This document shows, one piece after another, positions 1-13,344 of a DNA stretch of 64,000 nt. Location: assembly GCA_905250075.1 (NCBI GenBank), contig CAJNOP010000022.1, positions 568,612 through 632,611 of the forward strand. Direction: 5' to 3'. Origin of the DNA: Rotaria sp. Silwood1 (taxonomy: Eukaryota; Rotifera; Eurotatoria; Philodinida; Philodinidae). Positions within the stretch are counted from its first letter, which is position 1. The number at the start of each line of letters is the position of its first letter. Below the pieces are notes generated by a model. The model was not told where the DNA came from. It saw only the letters and a program-made list of their open reading frames with translations, and ran no database searches. The position numbers and the translations under genes were made by a program.

Positions 1-764
1 TTTTAGTCATCAGAAGATTTCATTTGCATGATAATTCATTTTAAACTTATCATCTTTTGTAAAACACAACCTAGAAGAGTTGTTGAAGGATGGGAATAAT
101 ATTTTACCTTCCTTTCCAATAGTGTACACCTAGGTAAACATTTGGTTGAAAATGAAAATTGCATTTTTCAAGGCTTAAATAATTCAACTAGTCAACAGAC
201 GAATTAAATACATCTTCTGAATCTTCAAGTTGAACTTTATACTATCGTAAAAAATATTTTATTTGCACATTTTACTTTTGTAAAAGCTGAATATTTTTTT
301 CCTACAGTATCGTTCAAAAGATTAGATCCATAAAATGAACAATTCATCCGCATTCAACTTCTAAAATTGTCCAAGTTTTGTCAGAGTCTTCTTCTATCCA
401 CTCTTCCTCTCTCTAATCTATGTTAGCACAAACATTTCTCAACTGGACAATGAGTTTCCAAAAAAATTAAGTTTTTCATTTATTTTTCAGTTTTTCTGGC
501 GTTGAAAAAATACTTCATCAACACAAATAGTATATTCGTATCAGTACATTAAACTGCATCGGATAATACATGACATACAATAATTTTCACAGAAAAATAT
601 TTTTTACAAAAATGAGGGTAAATATCGCACTCAGACATATTTTGTCAAAATATTATTGTTCTAAAAAAAAATGTTTTTTTTTCTTAAAAATAGTTTTCTG
701 CGTCATATAAAATCATTTCTGAGCAAGAAAGTCAAATGTTTGTCTGACATGCAACAAATGCTCA

Positions 765-905
765 TTGTGTCTCACAGACCTTGGCAGATGCTAGGCAGAG
801 ACCGTCAAAGACACTAGCCAGAGGCTATCACAGATTTTGACAGACGCTAATCAGAACTCATCACAGACTATGACAGATGTTAGGCAGAGACCATCACAGA
901 CATTA
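765..905. repeat. Degenerate CAGA-containing tandem repeat
   Basis: About 140 bases built from variants of a roughly 20-nt unit that alternates 'cacaga', 'gacagatg' and 'gctaggcagagacc'. Similar phrases recur at about 765, 800, 835, 865 and 890. No reading frame of interest crosses it. It lies left of the last visible exon of the LDLa/mucin/Ig gene, so it is probably intronic. Confidence 0.5.
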
Positions 906-929
906 CTAATATATGATGATAGGCAGTCT

Positions 930-1115
930 ATGAATAACATCTCGTTCTAAAATATGAACTTCTTTCTTATTGCATTTTTGAAGGCTTAAGTAGAAGGATG
1001 GCGAAGAAATGTGTCCGAAAATAGATAGAATAAAACAATCTGGCTATAATAAATTAGTAATATCAGCTGCATTATATTTCACATTTTTATCTCCCAGCGA
1101 CTGTGCTAAAAGCTT
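930..1115. repeat. Interspersed repeat family, copy A
   Basis: This stretch (from 'aacatctcgttctaaaata' to 'gtgctaaaagctt') resembles 13345-13525 and, in pieces, 35480-35540 and 36090-36160. All start near a 'tatgaac..tttcttattg' block and share 'ccgaaaatagat-gaataaaa' and 'gtgctaaaagct' blocks. I see no coding capacity. It is probably an old non-autonomous element sitting in an intron of the LDLa/mucin/Ig gene. Confidence 0.5.
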
Positions 1116-1195
1116 CTTTTTTCGCAATTAATTATGAAAATGAAGTCATTTAGAAATTGTTTCAAATTTTAATGATTTAGAAAAGAAACTCTTAC

Positions 1196-4100
1196 TCGAT
1201 TATTAAAAAACCATTGAATACGTCCTTCATCTTCTGGTTTAGCATTTTCACATTGAATTTCTACATAATCACCTTCAGCCATATCAGGTGCAACAATACG
1301 TAAATATCCTTGACCACCTCCTAGAAAATATCAAGAATTCAAATCATAAAAAAAATTAAAATTTCTTCGTTTTTATAAACTTACCTCCAGGTACAATTGG
1401 TGGATATACTGGTGGATATACTGGAGGATAATAACGGCCTTCTTCCATAGTAAGAATAGCTGCACCACTATTACCAGCTGTATCTTGTGCCATACATGTA
1501 TATTTACCGATTTTACTTGGATCGTCAATTGTAATACGTGCTTTTAATGATACTTGTGATAGTGTTACTTGTTTATCATCTGGTCCAGCTGGATCCGTTA
1601 GAGCGTAACGCTAAAAAATCATTATTTAATTAATTTTAGATACTAACTGAATCATTTTACTCGTTCCGGTTCTTCTTGAATCCAATAAATAGTTGTGCTT
1701 GCATCAGCACCATAAACAGTACAAGTCAATTCATAAGTTTGACCACGTTGTACCTCAAGTATTTCTGGACTAACAACAACACGAAGTTCAACTCTGCCAC
1801 TAGGTTCTGGTTGAACAGGTGCTGCTGTTGTATCTTCTATTCAATAAAAACAAAAAGAAATTAATGTTATTTCAACTGTCCATATATTTATATAATTCAA
1901 ACAAATACAGTTTATTGTGAGAGAAAATGATCAAATTATATATTTTTTACATATCTTAATATTATCTAACCTAAGAATCTAACATGTTTTACTAAACATA
2001 TATCTTCAGTGTTCTATAATGTTCAATATTAATCAATGTTATCACAAGAAAAAAAAATCAACTACATTAAGAAATAACTTTATATTACTTGCCTTCAGTA
2101 GTAGTAGTTTGAGTTACATTGTCTAAATTAAATATAAAACAAATATATTATTGTATCATTACATCATATCAGAGTAGAATAACAAACAAGAAGCATGATC
2201 ATTAACATGCAATAATACTTTTCTTTGTCTTTTTTTCTCTAAGAAAATAATTAATAGAAGTAGAAAATGTTATACGATACAACAACTGACATTATGTACC
2301 ATTCAAAAGAAGAAGCTAGCTAATTAATATGTATGAGTATCATTACGAAATAATAGATGACATTTGAATATTGATCTCACTCGTTACATCTGGAAATGAT
2401 CATTCTGTAAGAATTTGGTTTCCTTTTGTCATCTCATCCTTCTCATCATCATAATATTCAACATCATTAGTTGTTATTGTTGTTGTTGTAGTTATATATT
2501 CAATTACATTGTCTTCTTCTGAAACATCATAAGACACAACATCATCATCATCTACTATTGTTATTATATTCGCAACATGTTGAGTTATTGTTGTAGTTGC
2601 TATTAAATCTTTGTTTTTAATTGAACAGTCGTTTTCTGCATTATCATGTACTGGAGCTACTATTATGGTTGTTGTGTATACATGGATATTCTCTTCTGAT
2701 TTCACTATTCATGCATATGCAGATAATTAGAAACCCATGCAAAGGAAAAGAACACTTTAAAATCAAACATTTTATTAAACCTACCATCTGTAGTGGCTTC
2801 ATCTAAAATAATCAGAAATAATTAATTAATTTTTTTGATTAAGTTGAAATAAAAAAATTCTAAAACATGCAGTAAGCAATTCAGTAAACGAGCAAACTAG
2901 ATAAATGAAACAGAACATTCATTCAAATGATATTATGATTCACGAATCATTTCATTCGAAGTTTAGATAATGTTATCGGTACCTTTTACTGTTGTTGCTG
3001 ATACATCATGTCCATTTGCAGCATCAGTTGATGAATCTGTTGTTACATCAGAAGTATCATCTGCTGTAGTTGCATCACCAGCAGTTGTTGCTGTATTTGA
3101 ATCCGTAGTAGCAGCTTCAACAGTTGTAACTTGATCGGATACATCATGAGCACTTGTGTCATCTCCAGTAACACCAGCTGTACTGCTTTCATCTTCAGTT
3201 ACATGGCCATTTCCCGGTTTAGCTGATGTTAAGTCATCTGCACCAGTTGATGTTTCAACATTGGCGTCAGCAGTTGTTGCTGCTCCGTCACTACCACTAG
3301 TAGTATCACCAGTGACACCACTTTCGGCTGCTTCAGTCGTAGCATCAGCATCAGCGGCACCTGTTGTAGCATCAGCATCAGCGACACCTGTTGTAGCATC
3401 AGCATCAGCAGCAGCCGTTGTAGCATCAGCAGCAGCAGAAGCTGCTGTAGCATCAGCATCAGCAGAGGCACCTGTTGTAGCATCAGCTTCAGCAGCAGCC
3501 GTTGTAGCATCAGCAGCAGTAGGAGCTACTGTAGCATCAGCATCACCAGCAGCGGCGGTTGTAGCATCATCAGCAGCCGCAGCGGCAGCTGTTGTAGCAT
3601 CGGCATTAGCATCAGCGCCAGCAGCAGTTGTTGCAGCATCAGCACCAGCTGTTGTATCATCAGCATTAGCATCAGCGCCAGCAGCTGTTGTAGCGTCAGC
3701 AGTAGGAGAAGCTGCTGTAGCATCAGCAGCAGCAGCTGCGGTAGCGTCGGCAAGAACGGTTGTTGCTTCTTGTGCTTCTCCGGCAGTTGATTGTTGAGTA
3801 ACGACTGTATTTACATCTTCTATGTATATATAGGATAGGTATGTGTTCATTTTAGAGTGAAAAGAAGTAAGAAATTTTTAGCGATATAGAAAAGCAGTTT
3901 TGTTTATATTGTTAGTAAAGAAAAAATTAAAGAAAATCTTCATTAAAACTTACCCTTAGCAGTTGTATCTACAGCAGCTAAAACAGAAAGACAAAAGCGC
4001 TTAGTTCATTAAGCAAAGTAAGCATCATGATTAACTCAGAACAAAAAAAACATGCAATTTGATATTCTGTTCTCGATAGCAATCACACCTGTCGGTACAG

Positions 4101-4704
4101 TTTCGCGATCGAATACTGTAACTTGTGGAAGAGTAGTTTCGATTATATCTGTTGTTCCTCCAGGTACATTGGCAGGTTCGTTTCCATTACCACTCGGTTC
4201 TGTACTTTGAGCAAAAGCAATACTGTCAGAAGTTATAACAGGAGCATCCGTAGCTGAAGGTGAAGGATTTTTTGAAGTAAAGAATTGGTTCCTTGATGAT
4301 GATCGTTCATAATATACTTACCACAATCGAGCTCATCGGAACCATCAGCGCATTCAGGGTTTCCATTGCAATAGGTAACACACATGTTGTTATCATCTTT
4401 ACAAGGTTTAGTTCCTTCCGGACAAGCAGTACCTAATACGGGGAGAAAGTAGGTACCGAAAAAGGATGAAAAATTTAATGGCTAAACAAGGGTAAAAAAT
4501 GCAATTATTTAATTGCAATCAACGTACTTTCATCATCTTGTCGTCTAAACCTTTGCCTTGAATTGAGTGTGGAGGATTCAATCTAGTGTAAAAATTTTAT
4601 AATTAATATATAATATTTATCAACAAATATCTTACTTGAGATATCGATATACTGGCAATAAAACAAAACCACAGGATAAAACCTGTGATAATCTTGGCGT
4701 CCAT
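1196..4704 (-). CDS. Secreted LDLa / mucin-like / Ig-domain protein (perlecan-like N-terminus), partial
   Basis: Spliced gene on the minus strand. Exons: 4636-4704 (start ATG at 4704, hydrophobic signal peptide of about 20 aa), 4528-4582, 4322-4432, 4089-4253, 3954-3977, 2983-3819, 2785-2802, a mucin-like frame within 2400-2704 whose 3' border I could not settle, 2093-2122, 1661-1836, 1385-1610 and 1196-1320. Residues 45-78 form one LDL receptor class A module with six cysteines and the C-ADGSDE calcium motif. Exon 2983-3819 is a long Ala/Thr/Asp-rich segment, probably O-glycosylated. Exons 1661-1836 and 1385-1610 give an Ig-like domain (ELTC, YWIQ, KYTCMAQD) followed by PPVY repeats. Exon 1196-1320 starts a second Ig domain (VEIQCEN, IQWFF) and ends in a donor, so the protein continues outside the window. 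Most introns are phase 1, as usual for modular extracellular proteins. LDLa followed by Ig recalls perlecan/HSPG2, but no laminin domain is visible, so orthology is unproven. Confidence 0.72.
3340..3760 (-). repeat. Coding tandem repeat (ADATT-type mucin repeats)
   Basis: On the minus strand the exon is made of degenerate 27-36-nt units encoding Ala-Asp-Ala-Thr-Thr variants (ADATTG, ADATTAA, ADANADATT). On the plus strand the units read 'gttgtagcatcagcatcagc' with changes. The composition keeps several other frames open, which creates long shadow frames on both strands. Threonine-rich, cysteine-free repeats of this kind are typical O-glycosylated stalks; glycosylation itself is inferred. Confidence 0.8.
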
Positions 4705-7700
4705 CCCCGGAACAATAGGACTGACAAGTGGAAAAAAAGATTAAGAGAATGATATCTGAAAACTGGATATAAATAGAAGAAAATAAACAATATTTTATAC
4801 ACACACAAAAATAAATATTTATACGCTGATTATCTACTTCATCTCATCTTCTACACAATAAGGTGAAAAATGATTTGATCTTCATATCTTATCATGATGT
4901 AAGTCTAACCATCTAACTTATTTATTAAAGAAAGAAAAAATACGCTCGATTAGAAGACTCATCTCAAATTCATGTCAAATATAAACAATTACTCTTAGAA
5001 GACACATCATTCTCTGGATAAATTAGAAAGTTTAATACAAATCAGGAACAAATTATATATATGTATATATTATATCGTAACACTCTAACGCATCGTATAC
5101 ATCAGATTAAATAACTATCAATGTACCCAAAAGAAAAATCTATAAAAGGTTTTTCATTTTTTTAAAAACTTTTTTTTTTCTATCTCTACTATATTAAATA
5201 GCTTACGGTATTCTTTTGCTCTCGGAAAAAAGAGACAAATGCAGAAGATATACGACTGTCTTTCTCAAAGATAAACGCAAACAAGTAGTATATACGCTAT
5301 GAGCCATGTCTATCGTTTGTCGAGCTTAGATAAATAATTTTTTTCTTGCCTGGTAATACTAGAAACAAACTCGACGACCACATAGGAACAGTTAGTACGC
5401 TATAAGCTAGGAAAAAAGCCAAATAACCGTCCGACAACGTTGTTATTCTTTCTCTCTATAGCGATATATATTGAGTAATGATTGGTATAACCACTAATGC
5501 TACCACCGCAGACCGCAAGAGTAGCATTTTTTTTCTTTATCTCTCTCCCTCTCTGTCTCTCTCTTTTTCCCCTTTTCCTTACCAATAATAAGTTAGCCAA
5601 AAAAAATGATATGTTAGTATAAGCCGCGACCAGTGCATTTAGCACAATATGGTAACTAGATTACTATCGAGAGAATACATGTATGGAGTTATCTGTACTT
5701 AGACACACACGTGCATACATATGCATATTAACAGAGTAACAACATGAAGGTATTTTGTTGGCTGAAAACTCTGGATATGACCAATATCATGCATATATAT
5801 ATATATGTGTAGAGAAAAATTCAGTGGCTTTTTTTTGGAAAGTACAAATCAATCATTACCTTTGTCTCTCATCATTATGTCAGAAGAAAAAAAAGATAAG
5901 GATAGTCTCTTGGTCCAATCAAAGCGAAGAAAAGCCATTGCATAAGTATTAGTTATGGATACATAATATCAACACTGACATTCGTCTTCTTCTTCTTCGA
6001 TCTTTTTCCTTCGAGATTTTTCTTTTTAAGACGATAGAAAGTATACATTTAGTAATAATAACAACATTAATGCTTCAGAAGGTGAAGAACACCAAGCATA
6101 ACCAATAAATAGACAAAAAAGGAAGCATATAGCAATTCTCAGACAGTACCTAATTGTATTATGATCTCAATAAAATAAAAGAAAATACCTTATTTATTCA
6201 CTTACTCGAATGATAAATTATCTGTTATGTATATCTTAACTATGAACAAGTCAATAGAATGCATAACTTTCTCCTATCATGATGGATGTTTAAAGCATCA
6301 ATTCCTTTTGACATAGAGAAGTTTCAAAACAAAAATAAATCATTGGTACAAAAGAAAAAGAAGAGAGTGGGAATTGTAAATGCTTACTTTAGAAAGAAAT
6401 AATGAGGAGTAATACAAAGTCATTTTTGTTTTTTAATCATCTCCTTTGATATGTTCTTTCAGTCAAAAATTGATTGTTATTGATGATTAAGGCATACATA
6501 GATACATAATCAGAATATCAAAAAAGAGATGTTAATGTTTGTTCACTGGAATTTTTTTCGTTACTCTCGTTGTCTCCAACTGTACAACGAAAACAACTAT
6601 TTTTAATGATGCTCATATTTAATATATTAACATATCATAATCGAACAATAGAAAAAGAAAACGTGTTGAAATAATAATAAGAATACAATTCATTTACCTT
6701 TGTTGTCGATTAGCTCAAATTTATATAAATCTTGATCATAGTGACAAATATGCATGTACTTACCGAAACAAAATAGTATTTACAAAAGAGAATTATGAAT
6801 GCTACTGATGAAAAGAAAACACGAAGTCCATTAGTAACCTTCTTCTTTCACCTCTCATCAGTCAAATAATATAACTTTGGTATTTCTAAGTCATTCTATC
6901 TCATAAGATATTACAATTGACCTTGCTTCCATCATGATGAATTATTTACTTGGACTATTGCCTATGTCCTTAAACATATAGATACATAAGAAAAACTAAC
7001 GCATTTGCTTAGTACAAATCATGAAAGATAATTATTGCCATTTGTTCATGACCTCCATGGACAAAATGAGCATAGAACATAAACGATAATACATTCTACA
7101 TATAGATTTATTCAGAAGATCACGTTTACAAATTTTTGTTTTGAAAATACATAATCAATATTTGAATAGAATATACTTGATATATGGACATATACTTAGC
7201 AGTCTATATAGCAATTTTCATCACAAGATCATTATTTCTTTCTAGTGTGTCATCAATCAATGTCATAGGAACAAGCCCAGCAGGCAATAGATAACAGAAA
7301 AACGTGCTGATGATGCCCATCATCAAAGTATATGTACAATAGCTAATATCAATGACAAAGCTATCACGTTTTACATATACAAAGAAAAAAAGCTATTGTC
7401 TCATATTACTCAATATATAAACTCTTATACAACAAACAAGAATATAATCTCGAGGACGTATTTATGAACAAACATATGCGTTTTTATATATAATCATTCA
7501 AATGTTTTTTACATTAAATATATTTACTATTGTTATTTGAAAAGAAAAACAAGAAAAACCAATAACATAAATCACTAATTATGACCACAAAACCAACGAT
7601 AATTCCAAACGTTGACACAAAGACATTTATTTAATTTATGTATGACAGTATCATTACTGTTGTTATTATCAACTCTATTTATTGCTTCCTTTTTTGGCTA

Positions 7701-8239
7701 TTCATCTATGTACAAATGTTAAAGCGTGTCTTTCTTTGCTTCGAATTAGGTTTGTTTGATACATTTTTGTTGAATGCCAGCAAGACAAAAAAAAAAGAAG
7801 AATCTACTTCATGTCAAGTTGTCTCTCTTTTATGGCTAACTCATTTTTTTTTCTTACTAATGGATAATAAAGAGCCATTTCGTAATATTCAAAAAAGCGT
7901 TATCGTTTGATGCAAGCAAGAAATACAAAGAATTCTATTATTGATGTAATCTATTTTCTCATGAGAATAATATACTAAATGAAATCAGAAAGTAGAAATT
8001 TTTATTAGTTGTACTATGAAAGCAAAAGTAGACGTTTCTATCGTAGATTGAGGTAGATATGTGAGTACAGTGAATCATCCATAACGTTTAGGAACACAAA
8101 TTTCTTAAAGAAACAAAACAACTATGTTTTAGATACTATGAAACAGCAGAACTAAGACTCTGTTGTTACAATAAAAATTTCTATATTTTACACCGGTTCT
8201 CTTTCTATAATCAACGAAGGAATAGAATTGATTGATAAT
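4705..8239. other. Intergenic region, no gene seen
   Basis: AT-rich DNA upstream of the LDLa/mucin/Ig gene start and downstream of the GT61 gene. It contains a CT-rich low-complexity run (about 5530-5575 on the plus strand) and short AT microsatellites near 5050 and 5795. The open frames here (for example 5400-5645, 7638-7910) are short, low-complexity and without family resemblance. The promoter of the LDLa gene should lie just right of 4704, but I see no motif I can defend. Confidence 0.5.
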
Positions 8240-9620
8240 TTAAGAAGAACACATCTGAAAAAGTGTTTTTGTTAAACAATTAAATATAGTTTGTGCAGTT
8301 GTTGAATGTCCATTGAGAATTAAACAACGATGATAATGAATATTATTAATCGAAGCCATTTGTTCGAAATGTGTTTGTTTTTGCCAAACAGTTGTAGTAA
8401 TTTCAATAAGAAAACGATTCGTTTTCATAAAAAGAACATGTGTTAAGCCAGCACCATGCATGCCAATAAAAATATCTGTTTGTATAATAATTGATAATTG
8501 TTGTTGCATAGGTAATTGTTCAAAATGATTGTAAGTAAAATGAATAGATGAAATATTTTGAAATATTCGTTTTAAGTCATTAAGAATTTGATTTTCATTG
8601 ATTAATTGTCGTGTTATTTTTCCCGTTGGATTTCTTGGATGTGCAATATAATTATGACGAACAAGAAAAAATATATTTATATTTTGACAATCCAAATCTT
8701 TATTTATTACTGAAGAGATATAAAATTTTTCAAGAATATGTTGACGAAAATCAAAAAAATAACTTGGTGCTATTTTACGAGATTGTTTTAAATCTAATTC
8801 AGATTGTGCTTGTGGTGGTGACCAGATTAATTCTTTATAAAATATTAAAGAATTATTTAAATGTCCCAAACGAATAAATGAATGAAATAATTGTGACCAT
8901 AATAAATCTAAATTACCTTTCGGATGAGCATCAAGAAAAAGTATATGAACAGATTTGGGATCAAGACGAAAAAATCGACATAAAAGATAAACTGTATAAA
9001 GATCAGTTATGGTATGATAAAAATTAACATAATCATAGCGATTGACAGCTATGGTTGTTTCATTAATTATATTTAAATCTCGCCATGTATGATATGATGT
9101 AATTGAAGAAAATATATCAGATAAATGACTATTTTTAAATATTTCTGTTGGTAATGAAGTATTACACGAAAGCTAAAATATGAAAGTATCATTCTTTTTG
9201 TGTTCAGTTTGAAACTAATAAATAAATTACTTGAATAAAGCTTTTATTAAAATGAAAATATTCATCGTTTTCATTTTGATTTAAAACTTTATCAAGATCT
9301 TCACCACCTTTTCGTTTTCCTTGAGCAAATTTCCTTTGTAAAATTATTGATTGAGTTTTTGCAAATAATTTATTAAAAATAATCAATGACGAATTACATA
9401 TATGAATTTGATTTTGACACCATGTTATTAATGGATCATCAAAACAGTCAAAATTTGTTTGATCATATAATAATTGTTTATATGATGAATCATGTTTTAA
9501 TAAATACATATCAGAAAACGTTTTTGAAACATCATTTTTTATTAAAAAGAATAAACAAAAACAAAACGAAATAAGTATTATAAAATAATAATGACGACGA
9601 CGGCGGCAATCAATTATCAT
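8240..9620 (-). CDS. GT61-family (DUF563) glycosyltransferase, type II membrane protein
   Basis: Two exons, 9231-9620 and 8240-9172, joined in phase 0 (donor GTAATT, acceptor TTTTAG), give about 440 aa. The first ATG in frame is at 9620. Residues about 3-30 are a short basic stretch (CRRRRH) followed by a hydrophobic signal anchor (FIILISFCFCLFFLI), as in Golgi or ER transferases. The C-terminal half carries the family hallmark GMHGAGLTH near residues 367-375, with a downstream 'FLIEI' strand, and an upstream block (YDYVNFYHTITDLY) matching the DUF563 fold. GT61 enzymes include EOGT, which adds O-GlcNAc to EGF domains, and plant xylosyl- and arabinosyltransferases. The acceptor cannot be told from sequence. 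At 440 aa it is shorter than EOGT and lacks an evident KDEL-type end, so I do not call it EOGT. Confidence 0.85.
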
Positions 9621-12600
9621 CAGTAACAACTATAAATCTAAAGATAAAGAAATGTTTTGAACTATTAAAAAAAAAGCAAAGGATTATATATTACAGTAAG
9701 CTTCGGATGAAGTAAAAATTCTTTAGACTTGCTCGTTCTGTTTGATAGAAAAAAAAAAGAAGAAATCACATTTGTGGCTTCGATCAGTATCTATTCGAGG
9801 AAACAACGTGGCTCTTACAACATTAGGTCATTACCACTCGATCATGTAATGTATTTTTTCTTTTTTCATTATAAATAGAACGAGCGATTCTATAGAATGC
9901 TTATTACGATAATTCATTTTTATTTCTTTCACTCTAAGATATTCATTATTGCCTTCCTTATCTTCAGTGTCATTGATTTTTTGAATTATTTTTAAATATT
10001 TGGTTTGCTTAATTCGAAATTAACATAAATAAAATTATTCTTGAGAATTATAAATAGAATTTATATAACTTCCTTTATCTGATCAATAAATCTGACAAAA
10101 TGAGTCTAGCTAATAATAGAAGTTTTTATTGATTTTTCTTAAACATTGCGCATGTGATCAATCTGAATATCTTTTCGAAAAGTCAATAACTTTGATTATT
10201 TAGTAAACAGTAAGGTTTTGTTTTCTTTCTACTTCCAATTTCAATTTCGACATGTAATTGACACAATCATATGTATAGAATTATTTATATTTTCGTCTAT
10301 CTATTTATCTCTACCGGTTTTGTCATTCAAGTAAAACATATCATTGATATATTTACATTACTTGTGACATGTCATGTACGAAGAAGTTATTATGGATAAT
10401 TATTACAAATCGTATAATTATCGAAAACAAATATTAAGCTTTGTTGTTTCCGATGTAGACTGATAATTCTTATTTTAAAAGAACACAAAATCTATCATAC
10501 TGTTTATTTGAAATACCATCAATGCTTTCTAATATCTAGGAATTTTTCTCCTAATAGCACAATATCTTCTCTTATGTTGATAGATTATTTCATTGCCTAG
10601 AATTAATGTGTTTTTTTTATAAATTCTTTTTCTTTCGATTAGCTTGTCATCGATGTAGAAAGAAAAGTGTTTGACAACTTATAATAATATCTTTATATGC
10701 TGTGCGGTTCTTTTTGTTCGTACTGCTTCTGTTTGTTGAAAGCACAAGCATATATATTCTTCTATCTTGTTACGACGAATTTATTAACGAAAATTCTTGG
10801 AAAAGAAATTATGCGGTTCTTTCTTGTATCTGCATTTACATGCATATGAGATTGATTATATTATGTATATAGAAATAAAACACAGATCGACAACAGATTT
10901 TATTTGTTATATGTCGTTGTTGGTGATAGAGATGAAAACAAGAATAATATTTTTTCATAAATGAGAAAAAATCTAAATGATGAACAAAATTGAATAATTT
11001 TCCTGACAATTCTTCTAATAAAATAAGACAAAATTTATTTTATTAAAGCTGTTGAATACTACTTCATTTGTATAACACCAAGAAACACATCAAATATATG
11101 CAAACAACGTAGCGGATGCGGCACACTGTGAAATATGAAATAAGTAATAAAGAACAGAAAAGAATATTCTAGAAATAATCATACATAGTCGACAATGAAT
11201 TTGAGTTTACTTAAAAATACGATATTCTACAAGGTTCGAAATTCACGTTTCGATTTTCTAGTTAGCAAATCACGATCATATTTATATGGATATTTTCAGG
11301 ATATAGAAATAGATTTCACATTTTGAATATTTCCCAAACAATGAAATCTCTATTATCACTTTTCATCTCTACAATAAATTGTTGTTTCGTCTCTATACCG
11401 ATTTTGTTTATAAACTTAACTCTACTTATAGGCCAAAAGTATGTATACAATTAAGAAAAAACTAAGCGTTTCTTCAGATATTATACTTTCAAAATATCAA
11501 AAAGAAAACATAATTATCCTATGAAGACTTTCGTATGCGTATATTGAAAGGACACTATGGCTTTATACAACATGAACATCGTAGGCTAGTGGAAAATTGC
11601 TCTTACTTAATTAAATATGCAGAAGTTCTAACGGAAGTGTAATTATGTAAAATAAAACCTTTCTATATAAGCAGAATGTCTCAAAGTGAACAATCAATTT
11701 TGAATGCAAGGACGATACATGAGGAACACTGTATAGTTGAAAAACAGAAAAAAATTAGATTAACTATTTCTTATGGCGAATAAAAAAATAAATTACTATT
11801 CATTTTCATTATTATACGACAGACTAGTATGTACTAGCTGCGCTTCAGGTAACTCACGTACTCGATGCAGTTGCCGGCAGGAAATGAAATCTCGACACTG
11901 TTGACTACCTCTATATATGTAACTAAACAATGACTCTACAGTCGTTATTGTTTAAATGACTTTTCCAAAAAGTAATGTTGGTTTTTCTCTTTTTGTAGAA
12001 TATAAATTAAATTGATTTTCCAATTCGTTCAAAAATAATTTTTTCTGGATATTATAACATGGTTCGACGATTACTAATCATTTGAAAACCTTTGAGCTTT
12101 TGTTCAGACGATTTACTAGAAAACACAATTCTTTCCAAAAATCTACGGTGAACAATAAATGAATCTTTCAGTATTTTCTCAATGCGTGTCATTTCTTGTC
12201 GTTTTGAATCAAACTTTTTTCCAAAGATGCTGCATAGAAATGTTTAGAGAATCACAACAAACTGTCGGTTGAAAAGATACAAGCAAAAATAATTTATTCG
12301 ACAAATACTGTGACAATGTACTGCTAACAACTTTCATACATGAACTCGCATTATTATTTTGTGTTTCTTTTAGCTAATAAACAATCACTACAGAAAAACA
12401 CGAATAGATTAGTCCACGAGCGAATTCAGCGAATGATATATCACAAAACTTCCTTTTTCTAAGTAAGGTAATTTTACTAATTAAACAAAGTCGGTTTGAG
12501 ATAAGACTATCTTTGAGAGACAATCATAGAATATTGAATGTAAAAAAGATGTGGATCCAGTATGTGACCTCTGCCATAAAGTACTAGATTTTTTTATCGT

Positions 12601-13011
12601 TGCATATGAATTACTCTTTATTCTGTGAATATTGCTGATAATGAAAGTCGATAATCTTGTGTCAGACGAACATTTTGGAGATACAATCAATCGTTAGAAG
12701 AATCTTAATGAATAAATCAACGTTTTTAATATAGATAGAACGGAAAGGAAAACGATGTTATAACTTGATATATTGCATTTGATGCTTTAATATAGCAATA
12801 AATGAAAAATTAAATTGAAACTTTTTCAAAAATCTTACCAATAGATGACAGTTGTAATTAGTCGCGTATTCAAGACTTCTAAGAAAAAAAAAATTTTATT
12901 ATAAAGTGATTATCATCAACTGTTTATTGAATTCAAACATTTATACTATCATTCAAGTAATATATATTTATATGAATTAATCAGAAGTCGTTTAAGTGAT
13001 GATAACTTTCC

Positions 13012-13049
13012 TCTCTATAATAAAAGACTAAGATCTTCTATTATAGAGA
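13012..13049. repeat. Short inverted repeat (hairpin)
   Basis: Arms tctctataataaaaga (13012-13027) and tcttctattatagaga (13034-13049) pair at 15 of 16 positions around a 6-nt loop. This could be a palindromic end of a small transposable element or a structured RNA element. I found no matching second end. Confidence 0.6.
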
Positions 13050-13344
13050 TTTATATCATTCTTTTGAAGAGGACCTTCTATTTCAGGCTAGGTTTTTACT
13101 AATATTTACCTAGAGAGAACCACGGGATTTTCGAAAAACTCTTCTGATATTCAAGCAAGTATTTTTAGCAAATAAGCGCCGTTTTCTCAAAAACCAGATT
13201 TTTAGGTATTAAAAATTCGCTTGATTTCAAAAAAAAAAAAAAAACTTTCGAAAAATCCATGGCCTTCTATTATGCCTGATGAAATTTTTCTTTTGAATAA
13301 TTTTCCTTAAAATACGAACCAAAAGGAATGTTGAATACGAAAAA

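Noticed and set aside
3156-3797. 213-codon plus-strand frame rich in Ala/Val/Ser
   Set aside because: It is the antisense shadow of the mucin repeat exon, which has correct splice sites and phase on the minus strand.
5400-5645. 81-codon minus frame containing KRGKRERQRGREIKKK
   Set aside because: Produced by the CT-rich low-complexity run on the plus strand; no other support.
7638-7910. 90-codon plus frame with hydrophobic start
   Set aside because: AT-rich composition with poly-A-derived lysines and no splice or family support.
12481-12690. 69-codon minus frame
   Set aside because: No recognisable domain and no exon-like borders; likely chance.
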